Shown here: positions 42,142 to 51,709 of the stretch, in pieces
Position numbering within the stretch: the stretch's first letter is position 1
Layout: each line of letters starts with the position of its first letter
DNA from: Burkholderia contaminans
GTDB taxonomy: Bacteria > Pseudomonadota > Gammaproteobacteria > Burkholderiales > Burkholderiaceae
DNA: 64,000 bases
Direction of reading: 5' to 3'
NCBI RefSeq assembly: GCF_029633825.1
Contig: NZ_CP090643.1
Span: 124,001-188,000 of the forward strand
The notes under the pieces: generated by a model
Databases searched by the model: none
What the model was told of the DNA's origin: nothing
The model's input: only the letters and a program-made list of their open reading frames with translations
Translations under genes and position numbers: made by a program

Positions 42142-42432
42142 ATGAGCACCAGCTACAAAAGCCTCCTCGCCCAACGTGAAGCGCTGGAAAAGCAAATCCA
42201 GGAAGCACGCGACCTGGAACGCGGACAAGCTGTTGAGAATATCCAAGAGATGATGCGCATCTACGATATTTCGGTCGCCGAGCTGACTGGCAAGAAGACT
42301 CGGAAATACACCAAGCGACCCGTTCCTCCTAAATACCGCGACCCGAGCTCGGGCAAAACCTGGACGGGTCGTGGCAAGCCGCCCGTGTGGATCGCTGGGA
42401 AAAACCGCGACCAGTTCCTGATCGTCCATTGA
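42142..42432 (+). CDS. hns: H-NS family nucleoid protein
   Basis: 96 aa. N-terminal coiled-coil oligomerisation part (about residues 8-60) and the C-terminal DNA-binding module YRDPSSGKTWTGRGKPP, the AT-hook-like form typical of beta-proteobacterial H-NS. Plasmid H-NS proteins silence AT-rich accessory genes and limit the cost of the replicon. The frame is open upstream, but ATG 42142 gives the family length. Transcribed from 42028-42057 with an 80-base leader. Confidence 0.92.
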   Translation: MSTSYKSLLAQREALEKQIQEARDLERGQAVENIQEMMRIYDISVAELTGKKTRKYTKRPVPPKYRDPSSGKTWTGRGKPPVWIAGKNRDQFLIVH

Positions 42433-42516
42433 ACCAACTCGAGCCGGGGCTGATCGCTCGCCCCGCCCCCGAGCAGCACCTAGTTCACGAGCGAACCTGC
42501 CAACGCGAGGCGAAAC

Positions 42517-43050
42517 ATGTATTCGAACGCAAGCACGATTGCCGGTTACCTTGGCTCACGCAACTATGAGCTGCTCGCGGAATTGGCTAGGCGATCGAGT
42601 GTCGTCTGCTTTGTTGACTATCGCACTGGAGAAGGTGAGCCCTTACGGGATGTCGCTAGAACGCAGTGTGACCTTCACCACGGCAGAGAGGTGTTTCTGA
42701 TTGCTGCTCGAGGTTTCGGCTACGTCCATGCGTTCGGTGAAGACGAGTTCCGGAAATTCTGCGTCCACTGGAATGTCGAGTTTATAGAGCCGAGTTCCAC
42801 GGGCGCTGTCGGACAACCAACAGAGGCAGCCGGATGGACTGGCGCTGTGAAGCGTGCATACGGACACCTCTGGCACGCCGGCCGCAACCAGGCGACTGGT
42901 TCGACATCCGCCGCGGCGCGAGCAATCCGTGAGGCAAAAACCGCGTTGTTGTCGGTCCTAACCCCGGAGCAGCGAGCAGATGCCGTGGCCTCCATCCGCG
43001 GAACCAACGATGTGCCAGCCTCTCGCCATCAGTACCCACCGGGCCTTTGA
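42517..43050 (+). CDS. Hypothetical protein, 177 aa
   Basis: The first 100 residues look like a compact alpha/beta domain (VVCFVDYRTGEGEPL, FLIAARGFGYVHAFGEDEF). The rest is a helical tail (AARAIREAKTALL). No family recognised. GAGG lies ten bases before ATG 42517. First of a run of closely spaced plus-strand genes. Confidence 0.65.
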   Translation: MYSNASTIAGYLGSRNYELLAELARRSSVVCFVDYRTGEGEPLRDVARTQCDLHHGREVFLIAARGFGYVHAFGEDEFRKFCVHWNVEFIEPSSTGAVGQPTEAAGWTGAVKRAYGHLWHAGRNQATGSTSAAARAIREAKTALLSVLTPEQRADAVASIRGTNDVPASRHQYPPGL

Positions 43051-43060
43051 GGAGAGTCCC

Positions 43061-43429
43061 TTGCTCACTGCTCTCACCATAGCGGGCCTTGTCGTGGCCT
43101 GTCTGATCACAACTTCCCTTTGGTTGCCAATGGTCTTCCTCTTCGGGAAGTCAATGCTCTTCCAAGATGTCAACAACACGGGCATGAATGCACACGAGCG
43201 GCATGCCGTCCGCCTCCGTGAACTCGAGAGGGCGAATAAGCGATATTGGCGCAAGGCCCGCCGCAGCTTGGCGAGCCCAACTCTTGCTCCGGGGAGCGAG
43301 TGGTGGCTCGGAGGTGACCGGATCATCATTGCGGAGGTCAACTCGCGCCATGCCATCTACACTATGGCATCTGGCGGACCATCAAAGCGGCTTCCGAAGA
43401 GCCAATGGGTGAGCCTCGTTCGGGCGTGA
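43061..43429 (+). CDS. Single-pass membrane protein, 122 aa
   Basis: One N-terminal membrane segment (about residues 2-30), then a basic cytoplasmic domain with RELERANKRYWRKARR and a beta-like end (EWWLGGDRIIIAEV). TTG 43061 is the likely start, six bases behind GGAG and just after the previous stop. Function unknown. Confidence 0.6.
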   Translation: MLTALTIAGLVVACLITTSLWLPMVFLFGKSMLFQDVNNTGMNAHERHAVRLRELERANKRYWRKARRSLASPTLAPGSEWWLGGDRIIIAEVNSRHAIYTMASGGPSKRLPKSQWVSLVRA

Positions 43430-43482
43430 CTGCTGAGTCATCGGCCGTTCAGAATTGACGGCCACCTGCCGATATACCACCT

Positions 43483-44232
43483 TTGACAGCAAAATACCGC
43501 TGGCTCTCTCACCGATCCGACATGCCATTTCTCTTCGTTAACTGCTTCCTCATGTACGCGCACCTGTTCGCGGCCGTTCGTCTTGCGTCTCGGAACGTCG
43601 AGGCCGGCCGTGGCTCCTTGGCATCGCGTTTGTTTATGGCCGGCCATGTCCTATCTTGCGTCGCGGCGGTCTTCGGCTTTCTCCTCGGGGCCGAGATACT
43701 AACTCTCGACCGTGACGGTGGAATTGCTGGTGACGCGTTCAACTGGAGCCCCGTTGCCTACCTCATATTCGGTGCTTTGAGCCTGATAGCATTTGGCACA
43801 AAGTTCTACATGAAATACTGTCGACACATCTCCAAGCAAGAGGTTGGGCCTGCGGTCGTCTTCTCCCTCTGGGCAGCAGTTGGCGGTGCCTATGTCTCCT
43901 TCACGGCGATCGACCACTTCGTGTTTTTCCGGGATCGCGACCACTCCGGTCAAATGGCAGTCTCGTTCGCTGGTGAACGCCTGGACTGCAACGCCGACAT
44001 GCTCCTCGTGCGGATCGATGGAAGCACCGCGGCCTATCGGTGCCCTCAGACGATCCGACTAGGTCGCGACTACTCGGCGCCCTTCGTTCCCTGGCCGAGC
44101 TATACCGAAGGAACCAGCGTCAAACTCAAAGCGAACATTGACGCCGTGATGAACGAGGTCTCCAAAAAGCGCGGCATCGTCGTTATCCCCGCCGGAGAGA
44201 TCAAAGTCAAACCTAATTTTGGAACCGACTAG
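43483..44232 (+). CDS. Multi-pass membrane protein, about 249 aa
   Basis: Four hydrophobic segments in the first 150 residues, then a soluble domain with two Cys (LDCNADMLLVRIDGS and AYRCP) and a basic end. The start is uncertain: the frame opens with TTG 43483, and ATG 43522 (MPFLFVNCF) is equally plausible; neither has a good SD. No family recognised. Confidence 0.6.
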   Translation: MTAKYRWLSHRSDMPFLFVNCFLMYAHLFAAVRLASRNVEAGRGSLASRLFMAGHVLSCVAAVFGFLLGAEILTLDRDGGIAGDAFNWSPVAYLIFGALSLIAFGTKFYMKYCRHISKQEVGPAVVFSLWAAVGGAYVSFTAIDHFVFFRDRDHSGQMAVSFAGERLDCNADMLLVRIDGSTAAYRCPQTIRLGRDYSAPFVPWPSYTEGTSVKLKANIDAVMNEVSKKRGIVVIPAGEIKVKPNFGTD

Positions 44233-44346
44233 GACCCGGACATCGACGTCGGAAGGGGCAGTCAGCGAGGACGTCAAGCTGAGCGCGCCGCTTCAAGATG
44301 TCCAGGCACCGTCAAATAGAGTCTGTCCGCATCGTCTACCTGCCCT

Positions 44347-44973
44347 ATGATCGCAACCTCTAACGATGAAGCCGCGCCGAGTATTCCGGTCGGGCCGCGT
44401 GCCCCGTCGACCGAAGCATTGAAAGCCATGCGGGTGCGCGCTCGCTTGATGGTAGGCGTATACGGAGGTGAGGCTATCGTTTTCGTCGGATGCGCGATCG
44501 CCATCGCATTGCCAGACATCCTCCAGATCGCCCGAGCGGCCAGCCTTGATCCAGCCCAACGCATGGGGACAGTGCTGAGATCCGCAGTGATCCTATCGCT
44601 CGCACTGCTTGTGGCAAGCTATCTTGCGGCTCGTGCATGTACGGCCTGGACAAGGCACTCGCCCCTCACGACCGATGGGATGTGGGAACTCGACGAAATA
44701 CTGCGCGACTCTTTCCTGCAACAATTCACCTGGAGTACTGCAGCCGTCGACCGATTTCGAAATGCCGTGAGAATGATGGAGCGCAGCTTCACCCAGCACG
44801 ATCTCGAACTACTAAGCGATTACCGCAACCGTGTAATTTCGTATCGCTCAGAACTAAGAGACTGGAAATTCGCACAGGAACAATGGACCCGGATTTACGG
44901 TGACGAGCGTGTCGCAAGTGCGGCCGCGAAAGTTTTGATCAAGCGAGCAAAAAGAGGGAGACCGGGCGCATGA
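44347..44973 (+). CDS. Two-pass membrane protein, 208 aa
   Basis: Polar N-terminus, two membrane helices (about residues 38-60 and 75-98), then a long helical cytoplasmic domain with many charged residues. Ends in a basic tail. ATGA overlap with the next gene implies coupled translation and perhaps a shared complex. No family. Confidence 0.65.
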   Translation: MIATSNDEAAPSIPVGPRAPSTEALKAMRVRARLMVGVYGGEAIVFVGCAIAIALPDILQIARAASLDPAQRMGTVLRSAVILSLALLVASYLAARACTAWTRHSPLTTDGMWELDEILRDSFLQQFTWSTAAVDRFRNAVRMMERSFTQHDLELLSDYRNRVISYRSELRDWKFAQEQWTRIYGDERVASAAAKVLIKRAKRGRPGA

Positions 44974-45350
44974 ACCAAACGTTGAAGGCCCTGCTAAGGT
45001 ATGTCAAGGCTGCTGGCAGTGATACGACCTGGATCGCGCTACGGGAGCATGTTCTGGGTCCTATCTATCATCGTGAGATGAAGCTCGTCGACGTCCTCTT
45101 CGTCGTCTTGCAGGCATACGAGCAAGCGTTGTTCGAGCCACGCTTCGAGCTTCCCGGTAGATACACCGCATCACTCGATCTGCTCCTCGCCCCAATTCGA
45201 GGCTCGTCGTCGCTCGATGTGGTCGGCCCACTAGACGTCCAAACGCAGTATTCAGTCGAACAATTTTATGGCGCTATGATCGCCAAGATGCTCTCCGACC
45301 TGCGGCTAACTCGTGTCGACTGGTGTGCGGAAGAACTTCAAAGAGCATGA
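44970..45350 (+). CDS. Hypothetical protein, 126 aa
   Basis: Helix-rich soluble protein, no recognised family. Starts inside the stop of the preceding membrane-protein gene (ATGA). The segment MKLVDVLFVVLQAYEQALF is amphipathic and could dock on a membrane partner. Confidence 0.65.
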   Translation: MNQTLKALLRYVKAAGSDTTWIALREHVLGPIYHREMKLVDVLFVVLQAYEQALFEPRFELPGRYTASLDLLLAPIRGSSSLDVVGPLDVQTQYSVEQFYGAMIAKMLSDLRLTRVDWCAEELQRA

Positions 45351-45393
45351 CGTCACCGGTGTGCGCCCACCCTATGCCAAGAGACGACAGGAA

Positions 45394-45564
45394 ATGACTT
45401 CAGTTACCGACAAGATGCTTCAAGCCGCGATGAAAAAGGCAGTTGAGGTCGGCCTCCTGTCGAAACAGGTCGACACCGATACATACCTCAGGAATTGGGA
45501 AGGAATGAAGGCAGTTTTGCAAGCGAGTCTTGATGCTGAGCGGCCTACTCAGGACCCCGTATGA
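45394..45564 (+). CDS. Small helical protein, 56 aa
   Basis: Short helical protein (MLQAAMKKAVEVGLLS ... WEGMKAVLQASLDAE). ATG 45394 has AGGAA directly upstream. A GTG at 45313 in the same frame, overlapping the previous gene, would add 27 residues. No family. Confidence 0.5.
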   Translation: MTSVTDKMLQAAMKKAVEVGLLSKQVDTDTYLRNWEGMKAVLQASLDAERPTQDPV

Positions 45565-45637
45565 AGGCGGCCATTGTCAAGGCCGACTCGTTGAATTGCC
45601 GCTACGCCTTCTCCCAGCAGCCTTCTCACGAATCGCC

Positions 45638-45940
45638 ATGAATTCATACTGGACTCGAACTCGACAATCGCTAATTCAGTATCGGAGAGATCAGCCGGTC
45701 GCCGCAAGTCTCACCGTTCTCGTGCTACTGCTGGTTGCCATCCCCATAACATTCGCGACCGCCCGCATTTGGCGCCTGCTTTTCGACGCGTGGTCCTCTA
45801 CGCCGAGGCATGTCCTTCGCGAGTTTCTCGGCGAAGCCGTTGCGGCGACACTCATTGCCTTAGTACTCTGGCTGATGGTTGGTGCGATAGCTTGGACCTG
45901 GGTCAGCGATCGCCGCAAGTCCCGTCGGCCGGGCAACTAA
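45638..45940 (+). CDS. Two-pass membrane protein, 100 aa
   Basis: Membrane helices at about residues 24-45 and 65-88, with a short loop between and a basic C-terminus (SDRRKSRRPG) that should stay in the cytoplasm. The upstream frame extends to 45530, but ATG 45638 gives the more natural N-terminus. No family. Confidence 0.6.
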   Translation: MNSYWTRTRQSLIQYRRDQPVAASLTVLVLLLVAIPITFATARIWRLLFDAWSSTPRHVLREFLGEAVAATLIALVLWLMVGAIAWTWVSDRRKSRRPGN

Positions 45941-45953
45941 TTAGGAATCGCAT

Positions 45954-46718
45954 ATGCTCACGAACGCCCTAATAGCTGCTCTCGCCGCAACTACGTTGGT
46001 TTGTATCGGCGGGGCGAGAATGTGGTACCTCCAACATATCTGCTACCGACGGTGGATCCAGCACCACAAGGCGCAGGACCAGGAATCGAAGGCTGCGCTG
46101 GAGGTTCTACAGCGCCGGTTCTTTCGCCTCGCTACAGTGATCGACTCGTACGCCGGCGGTATCAGCACGCGGCTCAGCGAGAGCGCCAATGTCGTGGCAA
46201 CGCTGCACTCGCGAAATCCCGCATTCTTTCTTGAGTGGCCAGACCTTGGCCGTTGGCTGGATGCCAACGACAAGTACCTGTCTGCTTTGTCCGAGGCATC
46301 ATCGGACTGGCTTGATCCGCGTCACCGGGAGAAAGTTCATCGCGTACAAGAGTCCAGTAAACAGCACTTCGATATTGCTTGCCAGCGAGACGGCACGATG
46401 CGTGCCTCAATTCGACTTACTCGCCAAGACGGAGTCTTGGTCGTTCATGAAAATCACGGATCGATCGGCGTCAAAGCAGACATCCGAGCGGTCGTCGAGT
46501 ATCTCCAACGACGGTGTCAGCTTGGACAGGACGAGGTATTCATCGTTCGAGACGCCAGTGGGAACTACGATTGTGCGATGGTGAGAGATCGTTTCTTCGT
46601 CCGCTTCCTCGAAATCGAGGTCGGTGACGTGTCGACGGCAATCGCCTGTGCGAAGTCGGCTGGACCAACTGCGATGCCGATTGAACTTGCCGAACCACAG
46701 CCGGGCGCGCGGAGCTGA
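45954..46718 (+). CDS. Membrane-anchored hypothetical protein, 254 aa
   Basis: An N-terminal hydrophobic segment (residues 4-23) acts as signal anchor. It is followed by a long helical region with coiled-coil character (about 35-75) and an alpha/beta C-terminal domain (about 140-235). AGGA precedes ATG 45954. It stands directly before the BrxD-like ATPase gene and could link it to the membrane, but this is inference from position only. Confidence 0.65.
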   Translation: MLTNALIAALAATTLVCIGGARMWYLQHICYRRWIQHHKAQDQESKAALEVLQRRFFRLATVIDSYAGGISTRLSESANVVATLHSRNPAFFLEWPDLGRWLDANDKYLSALSEASSDWLDPRHREKVHRVQESSKQHFDIACQRDGTMRASIRLTRQDGVLVVHENHGSIGVKADIRAVVEYLQRRCQLGQDEVFIVRDASGNYDCAMVRDRFFVRFLEIEVGDVSTAIACAKSAGPTAMPIELAEPQPGARS

Positions 46719-46787
46719 TTGCGACCGCCGAGTGCCACAAAGCAAACCTAAGCCAGAAAGATGGAACCTTCCATCATGGGAAGCGCA

Positions 46788-48119
46788 ATGAGTTCAACCA
46801 CTACTATTCGTCCCCGCGACCGGGATGCCCTTATCCAAGCGCTTCGCGCCGGCGTAGTCCCCCGTGCGGGCCAGTACCTCATTCAGGTAGGCCGCTCACG
46901 AGAGATTCAAGCGCTCGTATCGGACATCGATCGAGTCGCAGCGGGTGGCACCACTTTTCGTGTGGTCGTTGGCCCTTACGGTGCAGGCAAGACGTTCTTC
47001 CTGCATCAAATTCGAGCCGTCGCCCTCGAAAAGAAGCTGGTCGCGATCAGCGCCGATTTGAATCCCGATCGCCGGCTGCATGCGACCAATGGCCAAGCAC
47101 GCTCCTTGTACGCGGAGCTCATGAAGAACATGTCGACGCGGAGCAAGCCAGACGGCGGCGCCCTCGCCAGTGTCCTCGAAAAGTTCATCAGTGCAGTCTT
47201 AGAGGAATCCCGTGCAACGAGCAAGGATCCTGAGCAACTGATCTTTGGAAAGTGCTCGCAGCTCACCGAAATGGTCAACGGATACGACTTCGCTGCGGTA
47301 GTGGCTGCCTACTGGCGCGGGCATAATTCCGGCAACGAGACACTCAAACTCGATGCAATCCGCTGGATGCGCGGCGAGTTCACCACGAGGACGGACGCGC
47401 GTCAGGCCCTCGGGGTTCGGACCATCGTCGATGACTCGACCGTCTACGACCATATCAAGCTGATGGCCGCGTTCGTCCGCCTCGCGGGCTATAGCGGCCT
47501 GCTCGTTGGGCTCGACGAGCTCGTGAACCTCTACAAACTCGCGAACGCTCAGTCACGCAATGCGAACTATGAACAGATCCTCCGCATCCTCAATGACGTC
47601 CTCCAAGGAACGGTAGAAGGGCTTGGATTCTTGCTCGGGTGCACACCGGATTCGCTGTTAGACACCCGACGAGGAATCTATAGCTACGCGGCATTGCAGT
47701 CCCGCCTCGCTGAGAACTCGTTCTCGGCCGGAGGCCTGGTTGATTACAGTCACCCGGTCCTTCGCCTGGGCGCATTGACCCGCGAAGACTTCTTTGTGCT
47801 CCTCGAGAAGATTCGGCTCGTTTACGCTTCTGGCGACCCAGCGAAGTTCCTTCTGCCAGATGAAGGTCTTGCCGCTTTTATGGCGCACTGCGAGCAGCGG
47901 ATCGGCGAGGCCTACTTCCGGACACCGCGTACGACAATCACCTCGTTCGTCAACCTCCTCGCGCTGCTCGAGCAATACCCTGGCACGCCATGGCACTCGC
48001 TGATCGACCGGGTTGATGTCTCGAAGGACGACGGTGCCGCGGCCGAGCATGAGACTATCTCCGATGCCGGCGCTGACGGCGCTGACGGCGCTGACGGCTT
48101 GGCCTTGTTCAAGCTTTGA
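46788..48119 (+). CDS. BREX BrxD-like ATP-binding protein
   Basis: 443 aa. Begins with ALIQALRAGVVPRAGQYLIQVG and a P-loop GPYGAGKTF at residues 62-70, followed by ISADLNPDRRLHATNGQA and LYAELMKNMSTR, the conserved opening of BREX-system ATP-binding proteins (BrxD type). Walker B region GLLVGLDEL at about 228-236. Ends in an acidic repeat (GADGADGADG). GGGAAG precedes ATG 46788; an ATG nine codons earlier is possible. Usually paired with an Lhr-like helicase, as here. Confidence 0.85.
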   Translation: MSSTTTIRPRDRDALIQALRAGVVPRAGQYLIQVGRSREIQALVSDIDRVAAGGTTFRVVVGPYGAGKTFFLHQIRAVALEKKLVAISADLNPDRRLHATNGQARSLYAELMKNMSTRSKPDGGALASVLEKFISAVLEESRATSKDPEQLIFGKCSQLTEMVNGYDFAAVVAAYWRGHNSGNETLKLDAIRWMRGEFTTRTDARQALGVRTIVDDSTVYDHIKLMAAFVRLAGYSGLLVGLDELVNLYKLANAQSRNANYEQILRILNDVLQGTVEGLGFLLGCTPDSLLDTRRGIYSYAALQSRLAENSFSAGGLVDYSHPVLRLGALTREDFFVLLEKIRLVYASGDPAKFLLPDEGLAAFMAHCEQRIGEAYFRTPRTTITSFVNLLALLEQYPGTPWHSLIDRVDVSKDDGAAAEHETISDAGADGADGADGLALFKL

Positions 48120-48129
48120 GTGCCAGCCG

Positions 48130-50406
48130 ATGACTACACAATCGTCCAGCTTTGAGCTCCTCCATCCGTTGATCCAACAGTGGATCTGGCAGGCTGGCTG
48201 GACCGAGTTGCGCGATGCCCAAGAAAAGGCCATTCCGCCGATCATCGCCGGGTCGACCGATGTCATTATTTCCGCGGCTACAGCGGCCGGAAAGACGGAG
48301 GCTGCCTTCCTTCCCATCCTGAGTCGGCTACTCGCGCCCGATTCACTGGGGCACTCTGCGTTGTGTGTTTCACCGCTCAAGGCGCTAATCAACGATCAGT
48401 GGGATCGCCTTACGCAACTCTGCGAAACACTAGAAATACCAGTTGTGCCGTGGCACGGAGACGTGGCCGCCAGTAGAAAGCAGGCGTTTACGAAGGGTCG
48501 GGCCGGCTGCGTTTTGATAACGCCAGAGTCCCTCGAGGCGCTCTTCTACAACCGGGGCTCTGGAATCTCTGCCCTTTTCGATCGCCTCGACTACGTAGTC
48601 GTCGACGAGCTCCACGCTTTCATGGGTAGCGAGCGCGGCATGCAGCTGCAGAGTCTTCTTGATCGACTCGAAACTGCGCTTGCGCGGCGTATCCCTCGTA
48701 TCGGGCTGTCCGCTACCCTTGGCGATATTCGCCTCGCGGCTGAATACCTCCGGCCTGGCGAAGGCGAAAAGGTAACGATCGTCGAGAGCACCATGAGCAG
48801 TTCGTCGCTCCGAATCCTCGTCAAGGGATACCACGATGGACCGCCACTCCTTTCGGAAGAGGAGATCGAAGCCCGAACGAGCCGCGGCGAGTCCGTGACC
48901 GCCATGGAGACTGCCGGCGCCGGCATGCTTCAGATCGCCCGGCACATTTACGACAACCTGCGTGGCCGCAACCACCTGATCTTCCCAAACAGCCGGCAGA
49001 AGGTCGAACAGTACACATCGCTTCTTCGTGCAATGTGCGAGCGTGACTGCCGCCCGGCCGAGTACTGGCCACACCACGGCAACTTGTCGAGAGAGCTGCG
49101 AGAGGAGACCGAAGGTGCCTTGAAGCAAACCTCATCACCCGCTTCAGCTATTGCGACGTCAACACTGGAGCTCGGCGTCGATATTGGCCCGGTCGAATCG
49201 GTCGTGCAGATCGGACCTGCACCTTCTGTCTCCAGCCTGCGGCAACGGCTCGGGCGTTCAGGGCGCAGAAAGGGGATGCCAGCGATTCTGCGCGGGTACG
49301 CGCTCGAGGCGCCGCTCGACGCCCGCGCCGCCGTGCCCGATCGGTTGCGTGAGGATATGGTGCAGCTGATTGCGCAGATCGATCTCCTACTGCAACGCTG
49401 GGTCGAACCGCCACGGGTTGGCGGAATGCACCTCTCAACGCTGATCCAGCAGATGTTGTCGTTGATCGCCCAGCGCGGAGGGGTGACCGCCGCGGACGCC
49501 TTTCGTCAGCTCTGTGTCCGTGGACCGTTCCGGTCTGTTACACGGGAGGACTTCGTCACGGTGCTTCGCGCCCTCGGGACCAAAGAATTCCTGATGCAAG
49601 ACAGTTCTGGGCTCCTCCTCCACGGCCCGGTCGGAGAAGCAGTCGCCGGGCACTACAGCTTCTACGCTGCCTTCTCGAGCCCGGAGGAGTACCGACTCGT
49701 GTCAAAGGGACGCACTCTTGGTTCTCTGCCGATGACAGCGCCGCTCGCGGAAGGCGACTTCCTCCTCTTTGCAGGCCGACGTTGGAAGGTCACTCGGATC
49801 GATAGCGACCAGAAAATGATCGAGGTCGAACCGTCGGGCGGTGGTCGAGCGCCGTCGTTCGGCGGATCGCCGGGGAGGGTTCACACGCGGATTCGACAGC
49901 AGATGCGTGAGATCCTGGCCAGCGACGAGACCGTCCCCTTTCTAGATGACGCGGCTCAGCGGCTTCTCGAAGGCGCGAGGAAGACGTTCAGATCATTGGG
50001 GTTGGGCCGCGCGTTCTATACAGTTGACGGCGGGACCTTGCGCCTCTTTCTGTGGCAGGGTGATGAGATACACGCGACACTTGCCCTGATGATGAAGTTC
50101 TTCGACGTCGATGCGGTCAACGAAGGGCTTTGCGTTGCGGTCAACGGCGCGTCGATCCAAGAGGTCGATCGCCTGTTTGCGCACCTCTTAGAGCGGGAGC
50201 CGATTAACGCTGCTGACTTGCTCCGCGACGCTGAGAACTTGGCCGTAGAAAAATGGGATGGGCTGCTACCACCGCCGCTCCTCCAACTGAACTACGCATC
50301 TCAATTCCTGGATCTTCCTGGGACGTACGAGTTTCTCCGGCGACACACCACGCAGCGCGATGGCGCAAACCCAACCGAGATAGTCGAGTCTGGCCCAGGG
50401 ACTTGA
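48130..50406 (+). CDS. Lhr/BrxHI-like DEAD/DEAH-box helicase
   Basis: 758 aa, superfamily 2. Q-like motif DAQEKAIPP, Walker A TAAGKTE (residues 51-57), DELH (159-162), SAT motif (LSATLGD), and QRLGRSGRR as motif VI. The C-terminal 300 residues form an Lhr-like winged-helix region. Expected ATP-dependent DNA or RNA unwinding. Starts 11 bp after the ATPase gene, so they form one operon. In BREX types II and VI and in TerB-associated islands such helicases accompany BrxD-like ATPases. Confidence 0.9.
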   Translation: MTTQSSSFELLHPLIQQWIWQAGWTELRDAQEKAIPPIIAGSTDVIISAATAAGKTEAAFLPILSRLLAPDSLGHSALCVSPLKALINDQWDRLTQLCETLEIPVVPWHGDVAASRKQAFTKGRAGCVLITPESLEALFYNRGSGISALFDRLDYVVVDELHAFMGSERGMQLQSLLDRLETALARRIPRIGLSATLGDIRLAAEYLRPGEGEKVTIVESTMSSSSLRILVKGYHDGPPLLSEEEIEARTSRGESVTAMETAGAGMLQIARHIYDNLRGRNHLIFPNSRQKVEQYTSLLRAMCERDCRPAEYWPHHGNLSRELREETEGALKQTSSPASAIATSTLELGVDIGPVESVVQIGPAPSVSSLRQRLGRSGRRKGMPAILRGYALEAPLDARAAVPDRLREDMVQLIAQIDLLLQRWVEPPRVGGMHLSTLIQQMLSLIAQRGGVTAADAFRQLCVRGPFRSVTREDFVTVLRALGTKEFLMQDSSGLLLHGPVGEAVAGHYSFYAAFSSPEEYRLVSKGRTLGSLPMTAPLAEGDFLLFAGRRWKVTRIDSDQKMIEVEPSGGGRAPSFGGSPGRVHTRIRQQMREILASDETVPFLDDAAQRLLEGARKTFRSLGLGRAFYTVDGGTLRLFLWQGDEIHATLALMMKFFDVDAVNEGLCVAVNGASIQEVDRLFAHLLEREPINAADLLRDAENLAVEKWDGLLPPPLLQLNYASQFLDLPGTYEFLRRHTTQRDGANPTEIVESGPGT

Positions 50407-50466
50407 CAAACGTTGTGGCCCCGTATTATCGGCAGCAAGATCTCCATCCCAAACGAGGCATATCTC

Positions 50467-50766
50467 ATGGTCGGTGAATTCAAAGTCGGCGACAAAGTCA
50501 CCTGGGTCAGCCAAGCCGGTGGCTACACCAAGGTAAAAAGTGATGTTGTGGTAGAGGTCGTCAAGCCTGGCGGGCGACCGAGCCGGGAGGCATTCGAGTC
50601 GCTTTACACTGGCAATGGCATCGGCGCTCCCCGAATGCACCAGTCCTACGTCGTCCGGGTACCCGGAGCGACTTCGAAGGCTGCAGGCGCAGTCTACTGG
50701 CCCCGGGCCGCGTCGTTGCAGCCCGCGCCGGAGGACGGCAAGGCAAGTGCAAACCGAACCGAATGA
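50467..50766 (+). CDS. Small SH3/KOW-like protein, 99 aa
   Basis: The N-terminal 45 residues (FKVGDKVTWVSQAGGYTKVK) look like an SH3-like or KOW-like barrel; the rest is Pro/Ala-rich. Such barrels bind nucleic acids or proteins. GAGG lies upstream of ATG 50467. It follows the helicase gene by 60 bp on the same strand. Confidence 0.55.
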   Translation: MVGEFKVGDKVTWVSQAGGYTKVKSDVVVEVVKPGGRPSREAFESLYTGNGIGAPRMHQSYVVRVPGATSKAAGAVYWPRAASLQPAPEDGKASANRTE

Positions 50767-50823
50767 TGAGAAGAACAGAGTCAGCTCGCCTTTGTAAACT
50801 TTGTACGCGAAGACTACGAAAAC

Positions 50824-51636
50824 ATGGATAGCCTCAACGATTTTGCCGACGCTCTGCGATCACTGATCGGCCCTGGCGATCGCATCCGACCGTTTGTATG
50901 CGATGGATCGCCGTTGGCCTGCAGCGTGTTCATCATCGGCACAAACCCTGCTTCGTCGCTCACGGAACAGTTTTGGGCCTACTGGGACGACTCGACCGGC
51001 TTCGACAAGCATCACTTCATGCAGGCCTACAGTGACTCCCGTCGAAGACGTGGAAAGCAGGTCGTCAGCCAGACAAGGAATGCGCTCGAGGTACTCGTAA
51101 AAAGTTGTGCTCCCCTCCGCTGCCTCGAAACCAACGTATTCGGCGAGGCGACCGCGACGCAAGCGGAACTATTGGCCGCGCCCATTCAAGGGAGAAGCGT
51201 CCTTCCGTTTCTCGTCGACGCGATCAAGCCGAAATGGATCATTGCGCATGGCTTAGTAGCCGGCAAAGCGGCAGCCGCGTATGAGAACAGCGCACACGTT
51301 GTGCGCTTGCCTCATCTGAGGAAGTGCGCCCACGCAGACCTGCGCCGACTCGGACGGCGGATAGTCGACTCCATGCTCCAATCAGGGGCCCTACTGGCCG
51401 ATGCATCCGCCATGCCGCCTACTGACAGCCGAGGGATCTCCCCACGAGCCTCCACGCAGATCCGGAGGCCCCTTGACCTCATCGCGGGTAACCGCCGTAA
51501 CGACCGTCAGTACCGCCTTCGGCTTGCAGACGCGATCCGGTCCGTCGCGCGCGAGTTTCAGGATAGTGCTTTGGAGACTGCGTGCGATACGGAACTCGCC
51601 CGGCTTGGCTCACCCACCAATTCAAATCCTGGTTGA
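50824..51636 (+). CDS. UDG-superfamily-like protein, 270 aa
   Basis: The segment VFIIGTNPASSL (about residues 35-46), FWAYWDD, then TRNALEVLV and LETNV resembles uncharacterised uracil-DNA-glycosylase-fold proteins whose first motif is G-x-NP. A later WIIAHG provides the expected central strand. The C-terminal 80 residues are an unrelated basic tail. Not the same subfamily as the protein at 14896. Own ATG 50824; SD weak. Confidence 0.55.
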   Translation: MDSLNDFADALRSLIGPGDRIRPFVCDGSPLACSVFIIGTNPASSLTEQFWAYWDDSTGFDKHHFMQAYSDSRRRRGKQVVSQTRNALEVLVKSCAPLRCLETNVFGEATATQAELLAAPIQGRSVLPFLVDAIKPKWIIAHGLVAGKAAAAYENSAHVVRLPHLRKCAHADLRRLGRRIVDSMLQSGALLADASAMPPTDSRGISPRASTQIRRPLDLIAGNRRNDRQYRLRLADAIRSVAREFQDSALETACDTELARLGSPTNSNPG

Positions 51637-51709
51637 CGCTACCGGACGTCAACCCATTCGGAACCTCAACCGGTGACCACAAACTTCTAACCAACCTTCG
51701 GGAGACCCT

